DNA from: Gloeobacter morelensis MG652769
GTDB taxonomy: Bacteria; Cyanobacteriota; Cyanobacteriia; Gloeobacterales; Gloeobacteraceae
Length of the DNA: 64,000 bases
NCBI RefSeq assembly: GCF_021018745.1
Contig: NZ_CP063845.1
Span: forward strand, 3,348,001-3,412,000
Direction of reading: 5' to 3'
Under the pieces are notes generated by a model that saw only the letters and a program-made list of their open reading frames with translations, was not told the origin of the DNA and made no database searches. Numbering within the stretch: position 1 is the first letter of the stretch; each line of letters begins with the position of its first letter. This document shows positions 34,079-43,299 of the stretch, one piece after another. Both the position numbers and the translations under genes were made by a program.

Positions 34079-36865
34079 CTACGGCAGCGGCGCGTTCACC
34101 GCCGCCTCGGCGTTGATGAAGCCGAAGCCGTCGAGGGGCGTGTAGCCGGCGCCGATCTGGTTGGTGAAGACACCGCTGAAGCTCTGGCCGGAGCCGAGGG
34201 TACCGGTGAAGGTGACCCCGCCGACGGCTACTGTGCCCTGGGGAATCAGCACCCCGTCGCCCAACAGGTCGGCGGAGTTGCCGCCCGCCGCCGAAGGCGG
34301 GTTGAAGGCGGTCGGCAACTCGTCGCGGTCGATGCCGAAGGTGAAGAAATCGCCGCCGCCGAACACGCCGGGGGTGAGGGTGACCGCGAGGGTACTCGAT
34401 TGACCTGCCACCGCCGGGGCCGGTGGGGTGGGTCCGAGGGTGCCGGCGACGTCGGACGCACTGAGTCCCCGGACGTTGCCGACGGTGAAGGGGAAGCCGG
34501 GAGGCGAGGTGGCTGCCGTGCGCGAATCGAAGACCAGGCCCGGATCGGCGGAAGCGCCGGTGGGATTGCCGGTGGTGCCGTCCAGGGTAAAGCCGCTCAC
34601 AGTGCCCAGGCCCGCGACCCCGACGCGGAAGAAATTCGGATCGACCTGGGAGGTGAAGCTGCCGTCGCCCACGGCCCTAAACGAGATGCGCGTAGCGCCC
34701 GCCACGGCCACACCGCTTGCCAGGTACGGGTCGAGGTCGTGGGGGAAGGCGCTCTGCTGCAAGATCGTGCGCATCTGAGCCGGGGTGACCGAGAAAGGTC
34801 CGCCGTTTTTTTGCAGCACCAGCGCGGCGATGGCCGCGGCGTGGGGGGCGGCGGCGCTGGTGCCAAAAAAGTTCGGGAAGCGGTCCAGATCGGCGCTGCT
34901 ATCGGAGGTGAAAAAGGTCGTGTTCGCCCCGTCCATCGCGGCCATATCGGGCTTCTGGCGCACTTCGGGGGTGGGCAGGCGATTGCCTTCGGTGTCGAAG
35001 AAGATCGTCACCGGCCCCGGCGAGGTGAAGCTTTCGGGGATAAACGGCGGGAAGAAGGCGTAGGCCGCCACCCCGTTGCCGCCCGCCGCCGAGTTGTGGC
35101 CGAAGGTGACCGGGTAGTCGTAGGCGAAGTACTCGGTGGGCGAACCGGAAGTAAACCAGACGTAGCGCAGTTTGCTCGCCGGGGTGGGCGAAGGGGCCGG
35201 GGTATTGGCGCGGGCAATCACCATCTGCAACGTGCCCGTGATGGTGGTCGCCAACAGTTCTAGAGGTCGGTTGCCGGCAATGTTGTCGGTGGCCGAGGCG
35301 AACAGGAAGTTGCCGTTGGTGTCAAAGAACAGCAAGTTGAAGTCGGAGGTGACCGGGACGGAACCGGATACTTCGTTGACGACGACCGTGAACGGTCCGG
35401 TGTCGCCTTCAAAACCGGTAATCCGGATGGTGTAGGTGCCCGTCTGGGCGAGGGTGGCGGCGTAAATTTCGGGGCTGGTGCCGGTGTCGATGGTGGCCAG
35501 CACCGTGCCGTCGGGGGCGATGAACGTCAGCACAATGTCGAGATCGCCCGAGGGCACGCCGTCGGCGGTGATTTTGATCGCCTGTCCGGCGGTACCGGCA
35601 AAGGGAATATCTGCCACCGGTTGGGCAGCGGTGATCTCCCCGGCGGTACTGAGCAGTTCCGGACCCTCTTCGATAGGTGCGTCGTAGGGGTCATCCCACT
35701 GGAAGCTGATCGTGCCGCCGCCGCTTAGCGAAATCGGCTGGGCGATGTCGAGCCCGCGCGGGTTGAAGTTATGAAAGCCCCCGGCGTAGAGGGCTGGATC
35801 GATGCCGGTGAGCTTGATGTTGGTACCGGCGAGCGAACTGGTCGTGGGTGCCACCAGCCGCAGATCCGACAGATAGGCCTGGGTGGAGGGCCGGTTGCCG
35901 GCCGAGGAGAAGTAGGGCACCCCCAAAGCGGCCACATCGTCCACCGCCTGGGCGATGACCCCGTCGGTGAAAAACGGTTCATCCAGGTAGATGATGTCAT
36001 CGACGATCACGCTGGCACCACAACCCAGGGTCGGATCGGCAAGGCCCCGGATGTTGTTGGCAAAACCCACCTGCCCGCCGAAGGCGGTCGCAAAGCACAG
36101 CTTCGCCTTGGGAGCGAGGTCGTGGATAATCTGCAGCATCGCCCGGCCCTCGTCGATGCCCGCACCATCCAGTTCTTCGAGCACGAATATCGGCTCGGTG
36201 TTGCCCAGCGGGTTACCGGGACCGGGCAGATCGCCGGTGGCGATGTCGTTGGCTGCTTTGACCGGGTTGGTGGAGGTGTTGTAGCTGTCGGAGAGCACGC
36301 CCACGGTGATGCCGCTGCCGTCGATACCGGCGGGGAGCTTGTCCACCCGGTGCTGGACGACGCCCTGGCTGGTGGTGGCCCCCACATCGGTGACCGGCCG
36401 GGGTACCAGGTGCACTGCTGAGACCGACCGCAATCCGGCTAGTTTGGAGACCGCCGCTACCGGCACGAACGCTTCGACGATCGCGGCGCGCGTGCGATCA
36501 CTCTCGGCGGTGATGCGCAGATCTTTGAGATCGTTTCTGCCCTGTACGGTGCGCTTGAATTCAGCCAACGGCCAGCCGCGCTTCAGGTGAATCGCCACCT
36601 GCACGCGCTGCTGCTTGTCGAAGATGGCGAGCCTGGTGTAATCGGCACCGAAGCGGGAAGCGGTGCGATCAAGGGCGCCGCGGTTGGCGTTGTAGCGCTC
36701 GACAAGTTGGCCGAGGCCGCCGCCGAGATTGGCGGGCACACCGCCCGGGCGGGCATGGGCGGGGGCGGCGGCACAGGCGACACCCAGGCCGAGCGCCAGC
36801 AATGCAGCGGCAAAAACCGTCGAGCGCACCGTTGGCGGTGAGGAGGGTCGGTTGGTAGGAAGCAT
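34079..36865 (-). CDS. secreted S53/S8-like serine protease, copy 2
   Basis: 928 residues, clearly paralogous to the protease at 31101-33902 over its full length. It has the same signal peptide layout (VFAAALLALGLGVACAAAPAHA), DSYNT aspartate, DEGRAMLQIIHDLAPKAK, GTSAAAPHAAAIAAL serine and C-terminal GFGFINAEAAVNAPLP. Differences concentrate in loops such as the 60 residues after the aspartate and the segment before the serine, where copy 2 is shorter. It would degrade proteins outside the cell or in the periplasm. ATG 36865 opens the signal peptide, without a good ribosome site. Confidence 0.87.
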   Translation of the reverse strand: MLPTNRPSSPPTVRSTVFAAALLALGLGVACAAAPAHARPGGVPANLGGGLGQLVERYNANRGALDRTASRFGADYTRLAIFDKQQRVQVAIHLKRGWPLAEFKRTVQGRNDLKDLRITAESDRTRAAIVEAFVPVAAVSKLAGLRSVSAVHLVPRPVTDVGATTSQGVVQHRVDKLPAGIDGSGITVGVLSDSYNTSTNPVKAANDIATGDLPGPGNPLGNTEPIFVLEELDGAGIDEGRAMLQIIHDLAPKAKLCFATAFGGQVGFANNIRGLADPTLGCGASVIVDDIIYLDEPFFTDGVIAQAVDDVAALGVPYFSSAGNRPSTQAYLSDLRLVAPTTSSLAGTNIKLTGIDPALYAGGFHNFNPRGLDIAQPISLSGGGTISFQWDDPYDAPIEEGPELLSTAGEITAAQPVADIPFAGTAGQAIKITADGVPSGDLDIVLTFIAPDGTVLATIDTGTSPEIYAATLAQTGTYTIRITGFEGDTGPFTVVVNEVSGSVPVTSDFNLLFFDTNGNFLFASATDNIAGNRPLELLATTITGTLQMVIARANTPAPSPTPASKLRYVWFTSGSPTEYFAYDYPVTFGHNSAAGGNGVAAYAFFPPFIPESFTSPGPVTIFFDTEGNRLPTPEVRQKPDMAAMDGANTTFFTSDSSADLDRFPNFFGTSAAAPHAAAIAALVLQKNGGPFSVTPAQMRTILQQSAFPHDLDPYLASGVAVAGATRISFRAVGDGSFTSQVDPNFFRVGVAGLGTVSGFTLDGTTGNPTGASADPGLVFDSRTAATSPPGFPFTVGNVRGLSASDVAGTLGPTPPAPAVAGQSSTLAVTLTPGVFGGGDFFTFGIDRDELPTAFNPPSAAGGNSADLLGDGVLIPQGTVAVGGVTFTGTLGSGQSFSGVFTNQIGAGYTPLDGFGFINAEAAVNAPLP

Positions 36866-37065
36866 CTACACCACACAAGACAGGAACCGCCGGATTATAG
36901 TGGCTGCGCTCATCCCATCACAAGCCGATATTCCTTAATAAAGGCAACAGCACATTATGCGGTACAAAATTGTGCAGTTGCTTACTAAAAGTCGCTGCAA
37001 AACGAACTGCAGCCGCCTGGTCAACCCCGGGCTGCCGACCCAATGGCTTCATCCTGACCCCGACT

Positions 37066-38661
37066 CTAAACCGGCGCTATTTGATGAAATTGCAAATGCG
37101 GATTGCGCTCGCCCATCTGCTGCAGCCCCCAGGGAGTCTTGAAGAGAATCACCAGACGACCCGCATGGTCCTTGAGGCCCAGACTGTCGAAGTACCAGTC
37201 GATCATTTCGAGATCCTCCGGCTGCTTGGCGGTGATCCAGCGCGCCAGTGTCCAGGGCAGCGGTTCGAGGAGCGTCTCGACGTGGTACTCGCTCTCGAGG
37301 CGAAAACGCACGACATCGAACTGCAACTGGCCCACCGCCGCCAGGATCGGATCGCGCTTGGCTTCATCCTGGTGGAAGAGCACCTGCACCGCGCCTTCCT
37401 CGCGCAACTGGGTGACGCCCTTGAGAAATTGCTTGTACTTGGAAGGGTTCGGGTTTCGGAGGGTGGCGAAGTGCTCGGGCGGAAAGAGCGGGATACCTTC
37501 AAATGCCAGCGGTTTGCCCAGACAGATTGTGTCGCCGATGGCGAAGGTGCCGGGGTTGATTACCCCAACAATATCGCCCGCGTAGGCTTCTTCGACCGTC
37601 TCGCGCTCCTGGCCGAAGAGTTTGAGCGAGCGCGACAGGCGCACCTTTTTGCCTGAGCGGGTGTGGTGGACGGTCATGTCCTTTTCGAACTTGCCTGAGC
37701 AGACGCGAATAAAGGCCACCCGGTCGCGGTGCTGCGGGTCCATGTTGGCCTGGATCTTAAAGACAAAACCCGAAAAATCCTCAGCCACCGGCGAAATCAC
37801 CCCGGTGTTGGCCGGGCGCGTCCCCGGCCGCGAGGCAAAGCGAATAAACGCATCAAGAAACAGCTGCACCCCAAAGTTGTTGGCGGCACTGCCGAAGAAG
37901 ACGGGGGTGAGTTTGCCCGCCGCCACACGCTCGATGTCGAAGGGCACCCCGACCCCATCCAACAGCTCGATCTCTTCGACCATCTGGGCGTAGGTGCCTT
38001 CGTCCATCAGCGCGCGCATGCGCGCGTCGCCAATCGCCCCCACCGTCACCGGCGCCATCTTCTTGCCCCCGGTCGTGCGGTCGAACAGATGGACCGTATG
38101 CTCCAGGCGGTCGAAGACCCCCCGGAAGGTATCGCCCATGCCGATGGGCCAGTTGACCGGGTAGACATCGATGCCCAGCACTTTTTCAATCTCGTCCAAC
38201 AGTTCGAGCGGCTCGCGCCCCGGCCGATCCAGTTTGTTGATAAACGTAAAAATCGGAATGCCGCGCATCCGGCAGACGTCGAAGAGCTTGCGCGTCTGGG
38301 CTTCGATACCTTTGGCGGCGTCGATGAGCATCGCGGCGTTGTCGGCGGCAGCCAGCGTCCGGTAAGTATCCTCCGAAAAATCCTGGTGGCCCGGCGTATC
38401 GAGCAAATTGATCTGGCAGTCGCGGTAGACAAACTGCAGCACCGTCGAAGTGATCGAGATGCCGCGCTGCTGTTCCATAGCCATCCAATCGGAGGTGGCG
38501 TGGCGCTGGTTGCGCCGGGCGCGCACCGAACCGGCCATGTCGATCGCCCCTCCGTAGAGCAGGAGCTTCTCGGTGAGCGTCGTCTTGCCGGCGTCGGGGT
38601 GCGAAATAATGGCGAAGGTGCGGCGCCTGCCGACTTCGGCGGCGAGGGTGGGGTTGCTCAT
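37066..38661 (-). CDS. prfC: peptide chain release factor 3
   Basis: 531 residues. RF3 is a GTPase that removes RF1/RF2 from the ribosome after termination. G motifs are intact: [14 protein letters not shown] (P-loop), RGISITSTV (switch I), DTPGHQDF (G3), NKLDRPG (G4), and the C-terminal domains follow ([16 protein letters not shown]). ATG 38661 matches the usual family start (about 10 residues before [16 protein letters not shown]); a GTG 10 codons upstream is possible. It stands alone, divergent from the peroxiredoxin. Confidence 0.96.
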   Translation of the reverse strand: MSNPTLAAEVGRRRTFAIISHPDAGKTTLTEKLLLYGGAIDMAGSVRARRNQRHATSDWMAMEQQRGISITSTVLQFVYRDCQINLLDTPGHQDFSEDTYRTLAAADNAAMLIDAAKGIEAQTRKLFDVCRMRGIPIFTFINKLDRPGREPLELLDEIEKVLGIDVYPVNWPIGMGDTFRGVFDRLEHTVHLFDRTTGGKKMAPVTVGAIGDARMRALMDEGTYAQMVEEIELLDGVGVPFDIERVAAGKLTPVFFGSAANNFGVQLFLDAFIRFASRPGTRPANTGVISPVAEDFSGFVFKIQANMDPQHRDRVAFIRVCSGKFEKDMTVHHTRSGKKVRLSRSLKLFGQERETVEEAYAGDIVGVINPGTFAIGDTICLGKPLAFEGIPLFPPEHFATLRNPNPSKYKQFLKGVTQLREEGAVQVLFHQDEAKRDPILAAVGQLQFDVVRFRLESEYHVETLLEPLPWTLARWITAKQPEDLEMIDWYFDSLGLKDHAGRLVILFKTPWGLQQMGERNPHLQFHQIAPV

Positions 38662-38801
38662 GGGGCCAAAATTGCGGGTGGTATCTGCCACCAGCCTAAC
38701 GTCTTGCGGTTGGGGGGCTCAAGTTGACATCGTCCCGGACTTGATTAATTCTAAGATTAGACTTTGTACGCATTGGCCATTCCAGAGGAGACCTGCCCAC
38801 C

Positions 38802-39356
38802 ATGACCGCATCCGTTGGACTTCCGGCTCCGAGCTTCACGCTGAAAAGCACCAAGGGTGCCACCAGCCCCAAGACCCTGGGTGAGCCCATCTCGCTCACC
38901 GACTACCGGGGCAAGTGGTTGATCTTCTTTTTCTATCCGCTCGATTTTACGTTTGTGTGCCCGACCGAAATTCTCGCCCTCTCCGATCGCTACGAAGAGT
39001 TTCAAGATCTCGACACCGAAGTGCTCGGTTGCTCCTGCGACAGCGTCTTCAGCCACTGGGCCTGGATTAGCACCCCGCGCGAGAAAAACGGCATCGCCGG
39101 GCTGAAGTTCCCGCTGGTCGCCGATTTTACCAAAGAAGTCGCCAAAGCCTACGGCGTGCTCAACGAAAAAGAAGGCTATTCCCAGCGCGGGCTGTTTATC
39201 ATCGATCCCGACGGCATCCTCAAGTACGCAACGGTCACCGACGACAACGTCGGCCGCTCGGTCGAGGAGACCATTCGTGTGCTCCAGGCGCTGCAAAACG
39301 GCGGCCTGTGCCCGGGCGACTGGAAGCCCGGCCAGAAAGTTCTCGAAATGGTCTAA
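38802..39356 (+). CDS. 2-Cys peroxiredoxin
   Basis: 184 residues. Reduces H2O2 and organic peroxides in the cytoplasm. The peroxidatic Cys53 sits in FTFVCPTE and the resolving Cys170 in GGLCPGDW, with the supporting Arg in SQRGLFIIDPDG. This is the AhpC/Prx1 pattern, with a short C-terminus rather than the long YF tail. A GAGGAG ribosome site lies upstream. A TTGACA at 38724-38729 may be its -35, but no good -10 fits. It is followed at 2 nt by a thioredoxin-like gene that may be its electron donor. Confidence 0.95.
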   Translation: MTASVGLPAPSFTLKSTKGATSPKTLGEPISLTDYRGKWLIFFFYPLDFTFVCPTEILALSDRYEEFQDLDTEVLGCSCDSVFSHWAWISTPREKNGIAGLKFPLVADFTKEVAKAYGVLNEKEGYSQRGLFIIDPDGILKYATVTDDNVGRSVEETIRVLQALQNGGLCPGDWKPGQKVLEMV

Positions 39357-39358
39357 CC

Positions 39359-39814
39359 ATGGCACTGCGCATGCGTGCTCCCCTGCCGTCTTTGGCGGGG
39401 GTGCCCACCTGGATTAACGGCGGCGAGCCGCAGCCCGAGGATTACCAGGGCAAAGTGGTGCTGGTCCACTTCTGGTCGATCAGCTGCTACATCTGCCACG
39501 ACGTGGTCGAGCAGTTCAACGCCATCCGCGACGCGTACCAGCCCAAGGGCGTCGTGGTGTTAAGCGTCCATCAGCCCCGCTCCGAAGCGGAACTTGACGC
39601 CGCGGCGGTCACCAAGGACGCCGTTGAGGCGATGCTGCTCACCCAGCCGTGCGCCATCGACAGCGAGCACACGCTGGTAGAGCGCTTCACCAACGAGTAC
39701 GTTCCCGGCTACTACGTCTTCGACCGCAAAGGCGAAATGCGCCACTTCCAGACCGGCGGCAAAGGCTACGAGCGCATCACCAAGGCGCTCGACCGCTGCC
39801 TGGCTGAAGGGTAA
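39359..39814 (+). CDS. thioredoxin-like redoxin (TlpA/NHL N-domain type)
   Basis: 151 residues with a TlpA-like thioredoxin fold: GKVVLVHFWSISCYICHDVVEQFNAI carries the active-site pair Cys43-Tyr-Ile-Cys46, and VPGYYVFDRKGEMR holds the cis-Pro region. No signal peptide is seen, so it is probably cytoplasmic. It starts 2 nt after the peroxiredoxin stop and ends before a strong terminator. A two-gene peroxide-reduction operon is therefore likely, with this protein delivering electrons to the peroxiredoxin. Confidence 0.9.
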   Translation: MALRMRAPLPSLAGVPTWINGGEPQPEDYQGKVVLVHFWSISCYICHDVVEQFNAIRDAYQPKGVVVLSVHQPRSEAELDAAAVTKDAVEAMLLTQPCAIDSEHTLVERFTNEYVPGYYVFDRKGEMRHFQTGGKGYERITKALDRCLAEG

Positions 39815-39842
39815 GCGCCTCGGTCGGTGCTGTTGTTGCGAA

Positions 39843-39873
39843 GGGCGCCAATTCCGGCGCCCTTTTGTTTTGA
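39843..39873 (+). terminator. intrinsic terminator
   Basis: GGGCGCC (39843-39849) pairs with GGCGCCC (39856-39862), followed by TTTTGTTTT. It ends the peroxiredoxin/redoxin operon just before the convergent phosphatase gene. Confidence 0.85.
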
Positions 39874-39877
39874 CCGT

Positions 39878-40474
39878 TTAGCCGCGCTGCCCGAAGTAGC
39901 GCAGCTGCCGCACCGGACCGCGGACTTCCAGGCGGCTCACCGAAGCCCAGGGTGGGTTGAAGTGCCAGAAGCACTCCAGCGGCAAGCCGAGTCCCGCCAG
40001 CACCATGGCCCGAATTGGCCCTCCGTGGCAGACCGCGGCGATCGTCTGGTCCGCAAAGCGTTCAAGCGCCTCCTGGAAAAACTCGGCCACCCGCTCGCAA
40101 AGCTCACCGACCGATTCGCCCCCCGGTGGCCGAAATCCCACCGGATCGGCTATCCAGGCGGCAAAACCGGCGGGGTCGTGCGCCTGCAATTCGTCGCCAT
40201 CCAGACCTTCCCAATCGCCAAAATCGCTCTCGCGCAGGCGCGGCTCGATCGCGGGCGGCGGCCAGGCCGCTTCGAGCAGACGGGCCGTCTGCCGGGCGCG
40301 CAGCAAGGGACTGGTAAATACTTGCGCAGGAAGCGATTCGCCCGCGAGCCAGCCCGCTAGAGCACGGACGTTTTGGGCTCCCCCCGCGCTGAGATCGGGA
40401 TCGGTGCGCCCGCAGAATTGTCCTTTTTCGCTCAACACGGTTTGCCCGTGCCGCACCAGATAAACAATGGTCAA
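39878..40474 (-). CDS. histidine phosphatase (phosphoglycerate-mutase-like)
   Basis: 198 residues from TTG 40474 (MTIVYLVRHGQT), chosen because GGGGCGG lies about 6 nt before it; a TTG 11 codons upstream is an alternative. The phosphohistidine motif is LVRHGQT, with the second His in AAVCHGGPIRAM and the acid loop LRESDFGDWEGL. The family includes cobalamin and sugar phosphatases and small phosphoglycerate mutases. The E-x-DFGDWEG pattern fits the CobC/GpmB-like phosphatases, but the substrate is not predictable. Cytoplasmic; convergent with the redox operon. Confidence 0.88.
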   Translation of the reverse strand: MTIVYLVRHGQTVLSEKGQFCGRTDPDLSAGGAQNVRALAGWLAGESLPAQVFTSPLLRARQTARLLEAAWPPPAIEPRLRESDFGDWEGLDGDELQAHDPAGFAAWIADPVGFRPPGGESVGELCERVAEFFQEALERFADQTIAAVCHGGPIRAMVLAGLGLPLECFWHFNPPWASVSRLEVRGPVRQLRYFGQRG

Positions 40475-40643
40475 GTAAATCCGCCCCTTCGATTTTGTCG
40501 TCTGCAATACCGTGCCAACCTTTGCGATTGTGCCATAAGCAAGGTGCTGTACTCAGCCCTCAATATCCGTATTTTTGCTGCTCGTATTTTCCCGATCCCT
40601 AGCGGCCCCTTGTCCGCCCTGTTTACCTGCTTCGGAAGCTGCG

Positions 40644-41168
40644 ATGGCTACTCGATGTGTAAATCCCCACTGTGGGTATGACAATCTTTTTCCGTCAGTC
40701 AACCCTTTCTGCCCGGTGTGCGGGGAACCGCTGCCCAGCGCCGACCGCCCGGCCCTCAAGCTGGTCGATCGCGATCTGGGTCTGGAGTTCTGGATTGCCC
40801 GGGACACGCTGATTGGCCGCGCAGCCGAGGGTGTCGATCTGTCAGGGCTCACCCACAGCCAGGTGGTTTCCCGATCGCACGCTTTTATCCGCTGGGACGC
40901 CAACTATTCCACCTACACCGTCACCGATGTCAACAGCCGCAACGGTACGCTCCTCAACGGCATCGCCCTGACACCCGGTATCGCCTACACCCTGGGTGAC
41001 GGCGACCGGCTGCAGTTGGGCCGCGACGGTCTGGTGGAAATGGCGGTTCTGGTAGGTGCCTCGGCCGGTGCACCCGTCGCCTGCAACCACAAAGCTGGTC
41101 CTCCTGCGGCCGAGATGCCTGCGACCCGCACCCAGAACGCTGTTCTGCCGGTCCATCGCAACGCTTAA
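40644..41168 (+). CDS. FHA-domain protein with N-terminal zinc ribbon
   Basis: 174 residues from ATG 40644, preceded by GGAAG. A short zinc ribbon (CVNPHCGYDN, then FCPVCGEPL) opens the protein. The FHA domain at about 50-145 has LIGRAAEGVDL, SQVVSRSHAFIRW and VTDVNSRNGTLLNGI, the conserved Gly-Arg, Ser-x-x-His and Asn residues that bind phosphothreonine. It probably acts as a phospho-dependent adaptor in Ser/Thr-kinase signalling. The 30-residue tail is low-complexity. No kinase is adjacent. Confidence 0.88.
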   Translation: MATRCVNPHCGYDNLFPSVNPFCPVCGEPLPSADRPALKLVDRDLGLEFWIARDTLIGRAAEGVDLSGLTHSQVVSRSHAFIRWDANYSTYTVTDVNSRNGTLLNGIALTPGIAYTLGDGDRLQLGRDGLVEMAVLVGASAGAPVACNHKAGPPAAEMPATRTQNAVLPVHRNA

Positions 41169-41327
41169 ACATGCTTGATACTGCGGTCGATGCGCTTAAG
41201 CGCACCGAACTTTGCGTTCAAGCAACCGACGAAGAAAGTTCACTTTTTTACGATGGGTTTGATATCCCCCAAGCCGAAACCACCGCGCACCAGCGGTGAC
41301 CAACTCCTGCTTTGCGCCCTTCAGGCC

Positions 41328-42704
41328 CTACGGCGCCGCACCGCCTACCACGACATTGCGGATGCGCAGGCTGGGGCCGCCGCAGCCTACCGCTAGGCCG
41401 TCCTGCCCGCCTTTGCCGCAGCCGCCCGATTCGTCCCACTCAAAATCGTCGCCAATCGCCTCGATATCCGCGAGGGTCTGAAAAACATTGCCCGAAAGGG
41501 TGACATCGCGCACCGGTTCGGCGATTTTGCCGTCTCTAATCATCCAGGCTTCGCCGGCGGTAAAGGTAAACATTTCGCCGTTGGTCATGCCCCCCAGCCA
41601 GTTGCGGGCGTAGACACCCTCGTGCACTCCGACGGGCAGGTCGGCCACCGGTACGTCGCCCCGCTCGATCCACGTATTGGTCATGCGCACGATCGGGGGG
41701 TAGGTGTAATCGAGGCAGCGGGCGTTGCCCGTCGGGGTCTCTTCCAGTTTGCCCGCCGTCTCGCGCGAGTGCAGGCGGCCCACCAGCTCACCGTTGCAAA
41801 TCAAGTGGGTGGTGGTGGCGGGCACCCCTTCGTCGTCGAAGGCGTAACTGCCCCGGTGACCATCGGGCAGTGCCCCGTCGAGAATATTGAGGCCACTGGG
41901 GCCGAAGCGGCGGCCGAGGCTCATCACTTCAAGCAAATCGGGGTTTTCGTAGGCCATGTCGGCCTCCGAGAGGTGGCCGAAGGCTTCGTGGACGAACAAT
42001 CCCGTGAGAATCGGGTCGATGACGACGGTGTAGATACCGCCTCTGACCGGCGGCAGGCTGAGGGCGGCGATCGCCCGCTCCGCCGCCGCGCGTACTTTGG
42101 CATCGAGATCTAACAGATCGTCGAAACCCCGCCGCGAGCCGTGGGTCTCGCGCCCGGTCTGGACGGTGGCCCCATCGCGGGCAGTCGCCGCAAAGCGCAT
42201 CTCCAGATCTACCCACTCCTGCTCCAGCAGCGTGCCCTCGGAGGTGGCAATAAACACTTTTTGATGGCTGTCGCCGTAGCGGACGGTGGTGCTTGCCACC
42301 CGGGGCGATGCAGTGCGCAGGATTGCGTTGTAGTGATCGCAAAGGGCCTTTTTTTCAGCCAGCGGCACCCGGCGCGGATCGCGGCCCACCAGACGCAGGC
42401 CCGTGACCCGGCGCACCGGTTCGACCGGCGCCAGCAGCGTTTGCTCGGTGCCGGTGAGCCGGGCGGCGGCGATCGCTTCTTCAAGGCGCGCTTCGAGGTC
42501 CGCCAGGCGGTTGAAGCTCGCGAACCCCCAGCCGCCGTTGTGGCAAGTGCGCACATGACCGCCCACCGAGAGCGTCTCGCTGAGCGTCTCGACCAGATCG
42601 CCGCGCAGGGCGATGTCGGTACCCTGGGCCTGCTCGATGCGAATTTGCAAATAATCGACTTTGGAGCTGTGGGTGTGAACGAGGTGGTCGAGCAGATCTA
42701 GCAT
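41328..42704 (-). CDS. tldD: TldD-family metalloprotease
   Basis: 458 residues. With TldE/PmbA, TldD forms a heterodimeric metalloprotease that cleaves unstructured peptides and matures some modified peptides. The zinc site HEAFGH (VHEAFGHLSEADM, about residue 238) and the late CGKGGQDGLAVGCGGPSLRIRNVVVGG segment are diagnostic. The start ATG 42704 is 6 nt after a 70-residue ORF, suggesting translational coupling. A PmbA/TldE-like partner gene begins beyond the right window edge (63289-64000), so the subunits are not adjacent. Confidence 0.93.
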   Translation of the reverse strand: MLDLLDHLVHTHSSKVDYLQIRIEQAQGTDIALRGDLVETLSETLSVGGHVRTCHNGGWGFASFNRLADLEARLEEAIAAARLTGTEQTLLAPVEPVRRVTGLRLVGRDPRRVPLAEKKALCDHYNAILRTASPRVASTTVRYGDSHQKVFIATSEGTLLEQEWVDLEMRFAATARDGATVQTGRETHGSRRGFDDLLDLDAKVRAAAERAIAALSLPPVRGGIYTVVIDPILTGLFVHEAFGHLSEADMAYENPDLLEVMSLGRRFGPSGLNILDGALPDGHRGSYAFDDEGVPATTTHLICNGELVGRLHSRETAGKLEETPTGNARCLDYTYPPIVRMTNTWIERGDVPVADLPVGVHEGVYARNWLGGMTNGEMFTFTAGEAWMIRDGKIAEPVRDVTLSGNVFQTLADIEAIGDDFEWDESGGCGKGGQDGLAVGCGGPSLRIRNVVVGGAAP

Positions 42705-42710
42705 CTGGGT

Positions 42711-42923
42711 TTACTCGCGGGCGAGGTTGCGGTTCCAGGCGGGAATTTCGATGCCGTGGGCCAGGACAACATCCAGCACGCTGCCCGGCAGGCCGTCGTC
42801 ACCATAGGAGATCCGGGCCGGGGCGACGCAGGTCGCTAGGCCCTCGGGCCAAAAGCGGAGCGCATAAGCAATTTGGGCAAGCTCGTACTCGACCTGCTGG
42901 ATATAAGGCTTGCTGCCGCCCAT
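42711..42923 (-). CDS. small hypothetical protein upstream of tldD
   Basis: 70 residues from ATG 42923 (MGGSKPYIQQVEYELAQ); a TTG 3 codons upstream is possible. It is soluble, with no signal or membrane segment, and has a C-terminal stretch ISYGDDGLPGSVLDVVLAHGIEIPAWN. It lies between a 106-residue ORF and tldD with only 5-6 nt on each side, so the three are probably one operon. I do not recognise the family. The tight packing is the main evidence that it is real. Confidence 0.6.
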   Translation of the reverse strand: MGGSKPYIQQVEYELAQIAYALRFWPEGLATCVAPARISYGDDGLPGSVLDVVLAHGIEIPAWNRNLARE

Positions 42924-42928
42924 CGAGT

Positions 42929-43249
42929 TCAATCCGACTGTCCGTTTATTATGGCATCGGTGCCGAAGGCCGCTTGCCGCCTGCTGCGGTATTCGACCAC
43001 CAGATCGAAAGGAGCCGCCTCATCCGCAAGCAGCGTTCCCACCGAGCGTTCGTCCTCTGCAAAAAACCAGACCAACCGCCCACCCAAGGCCTCGACGCGC
43101 TGCAGCAAGCCCCCCAGACCGCGGCAAACCAGGGCAATGCGCTCACCCTGGCTCGCCCGCAGATAGGCCAGGGCAGGCAGCGGAAAAAGCTCCGCCGCCG
43201 CCTGCACGGTCCGGGGCGGCTCGGCTGAAGTTACAACAGTATCTGGCAT
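42929..43249 (-). CDS. hypothetical protein heading the tldD operon
   Basis: 106 residues from ATG 43249 (MPDTVVTSAEPPR); an in-frame start 10 codons upstream is possible. The middle reads FPLPALAYLRASQGERIALVCRGLGGLLQRVEALGGRLVWFFAEDERSV, an alpha/beta pattern without known motifs. No signal peptide. It is followed by the small ORF and tldD on the same strand. Function unknown. No clear ribosome site is visible, which lowers certainty. Confidence 0.55.
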   Translation of the reverse strand: MPDTVVTSAEPPRTVQAAAELFPLPALAYLRASQGERIALVCRGLGGLLQRVEALGGRLVWFFAEDERSVGTLLADEAAPFDLVVEYRSRRQAAFGTDAIINGQSD

Positions 43250-43299
43250 AGAAGGACATGTGTTCACAATATGACCCATCCTAGCACCGGTGGACCGGC

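Noticed and set aside
34079-36865. The two protease genes as one long operon
   Set aside because: A perfect 9-bp hairpin at 34013-34037 lies between them, so co-transcription is doubtful.
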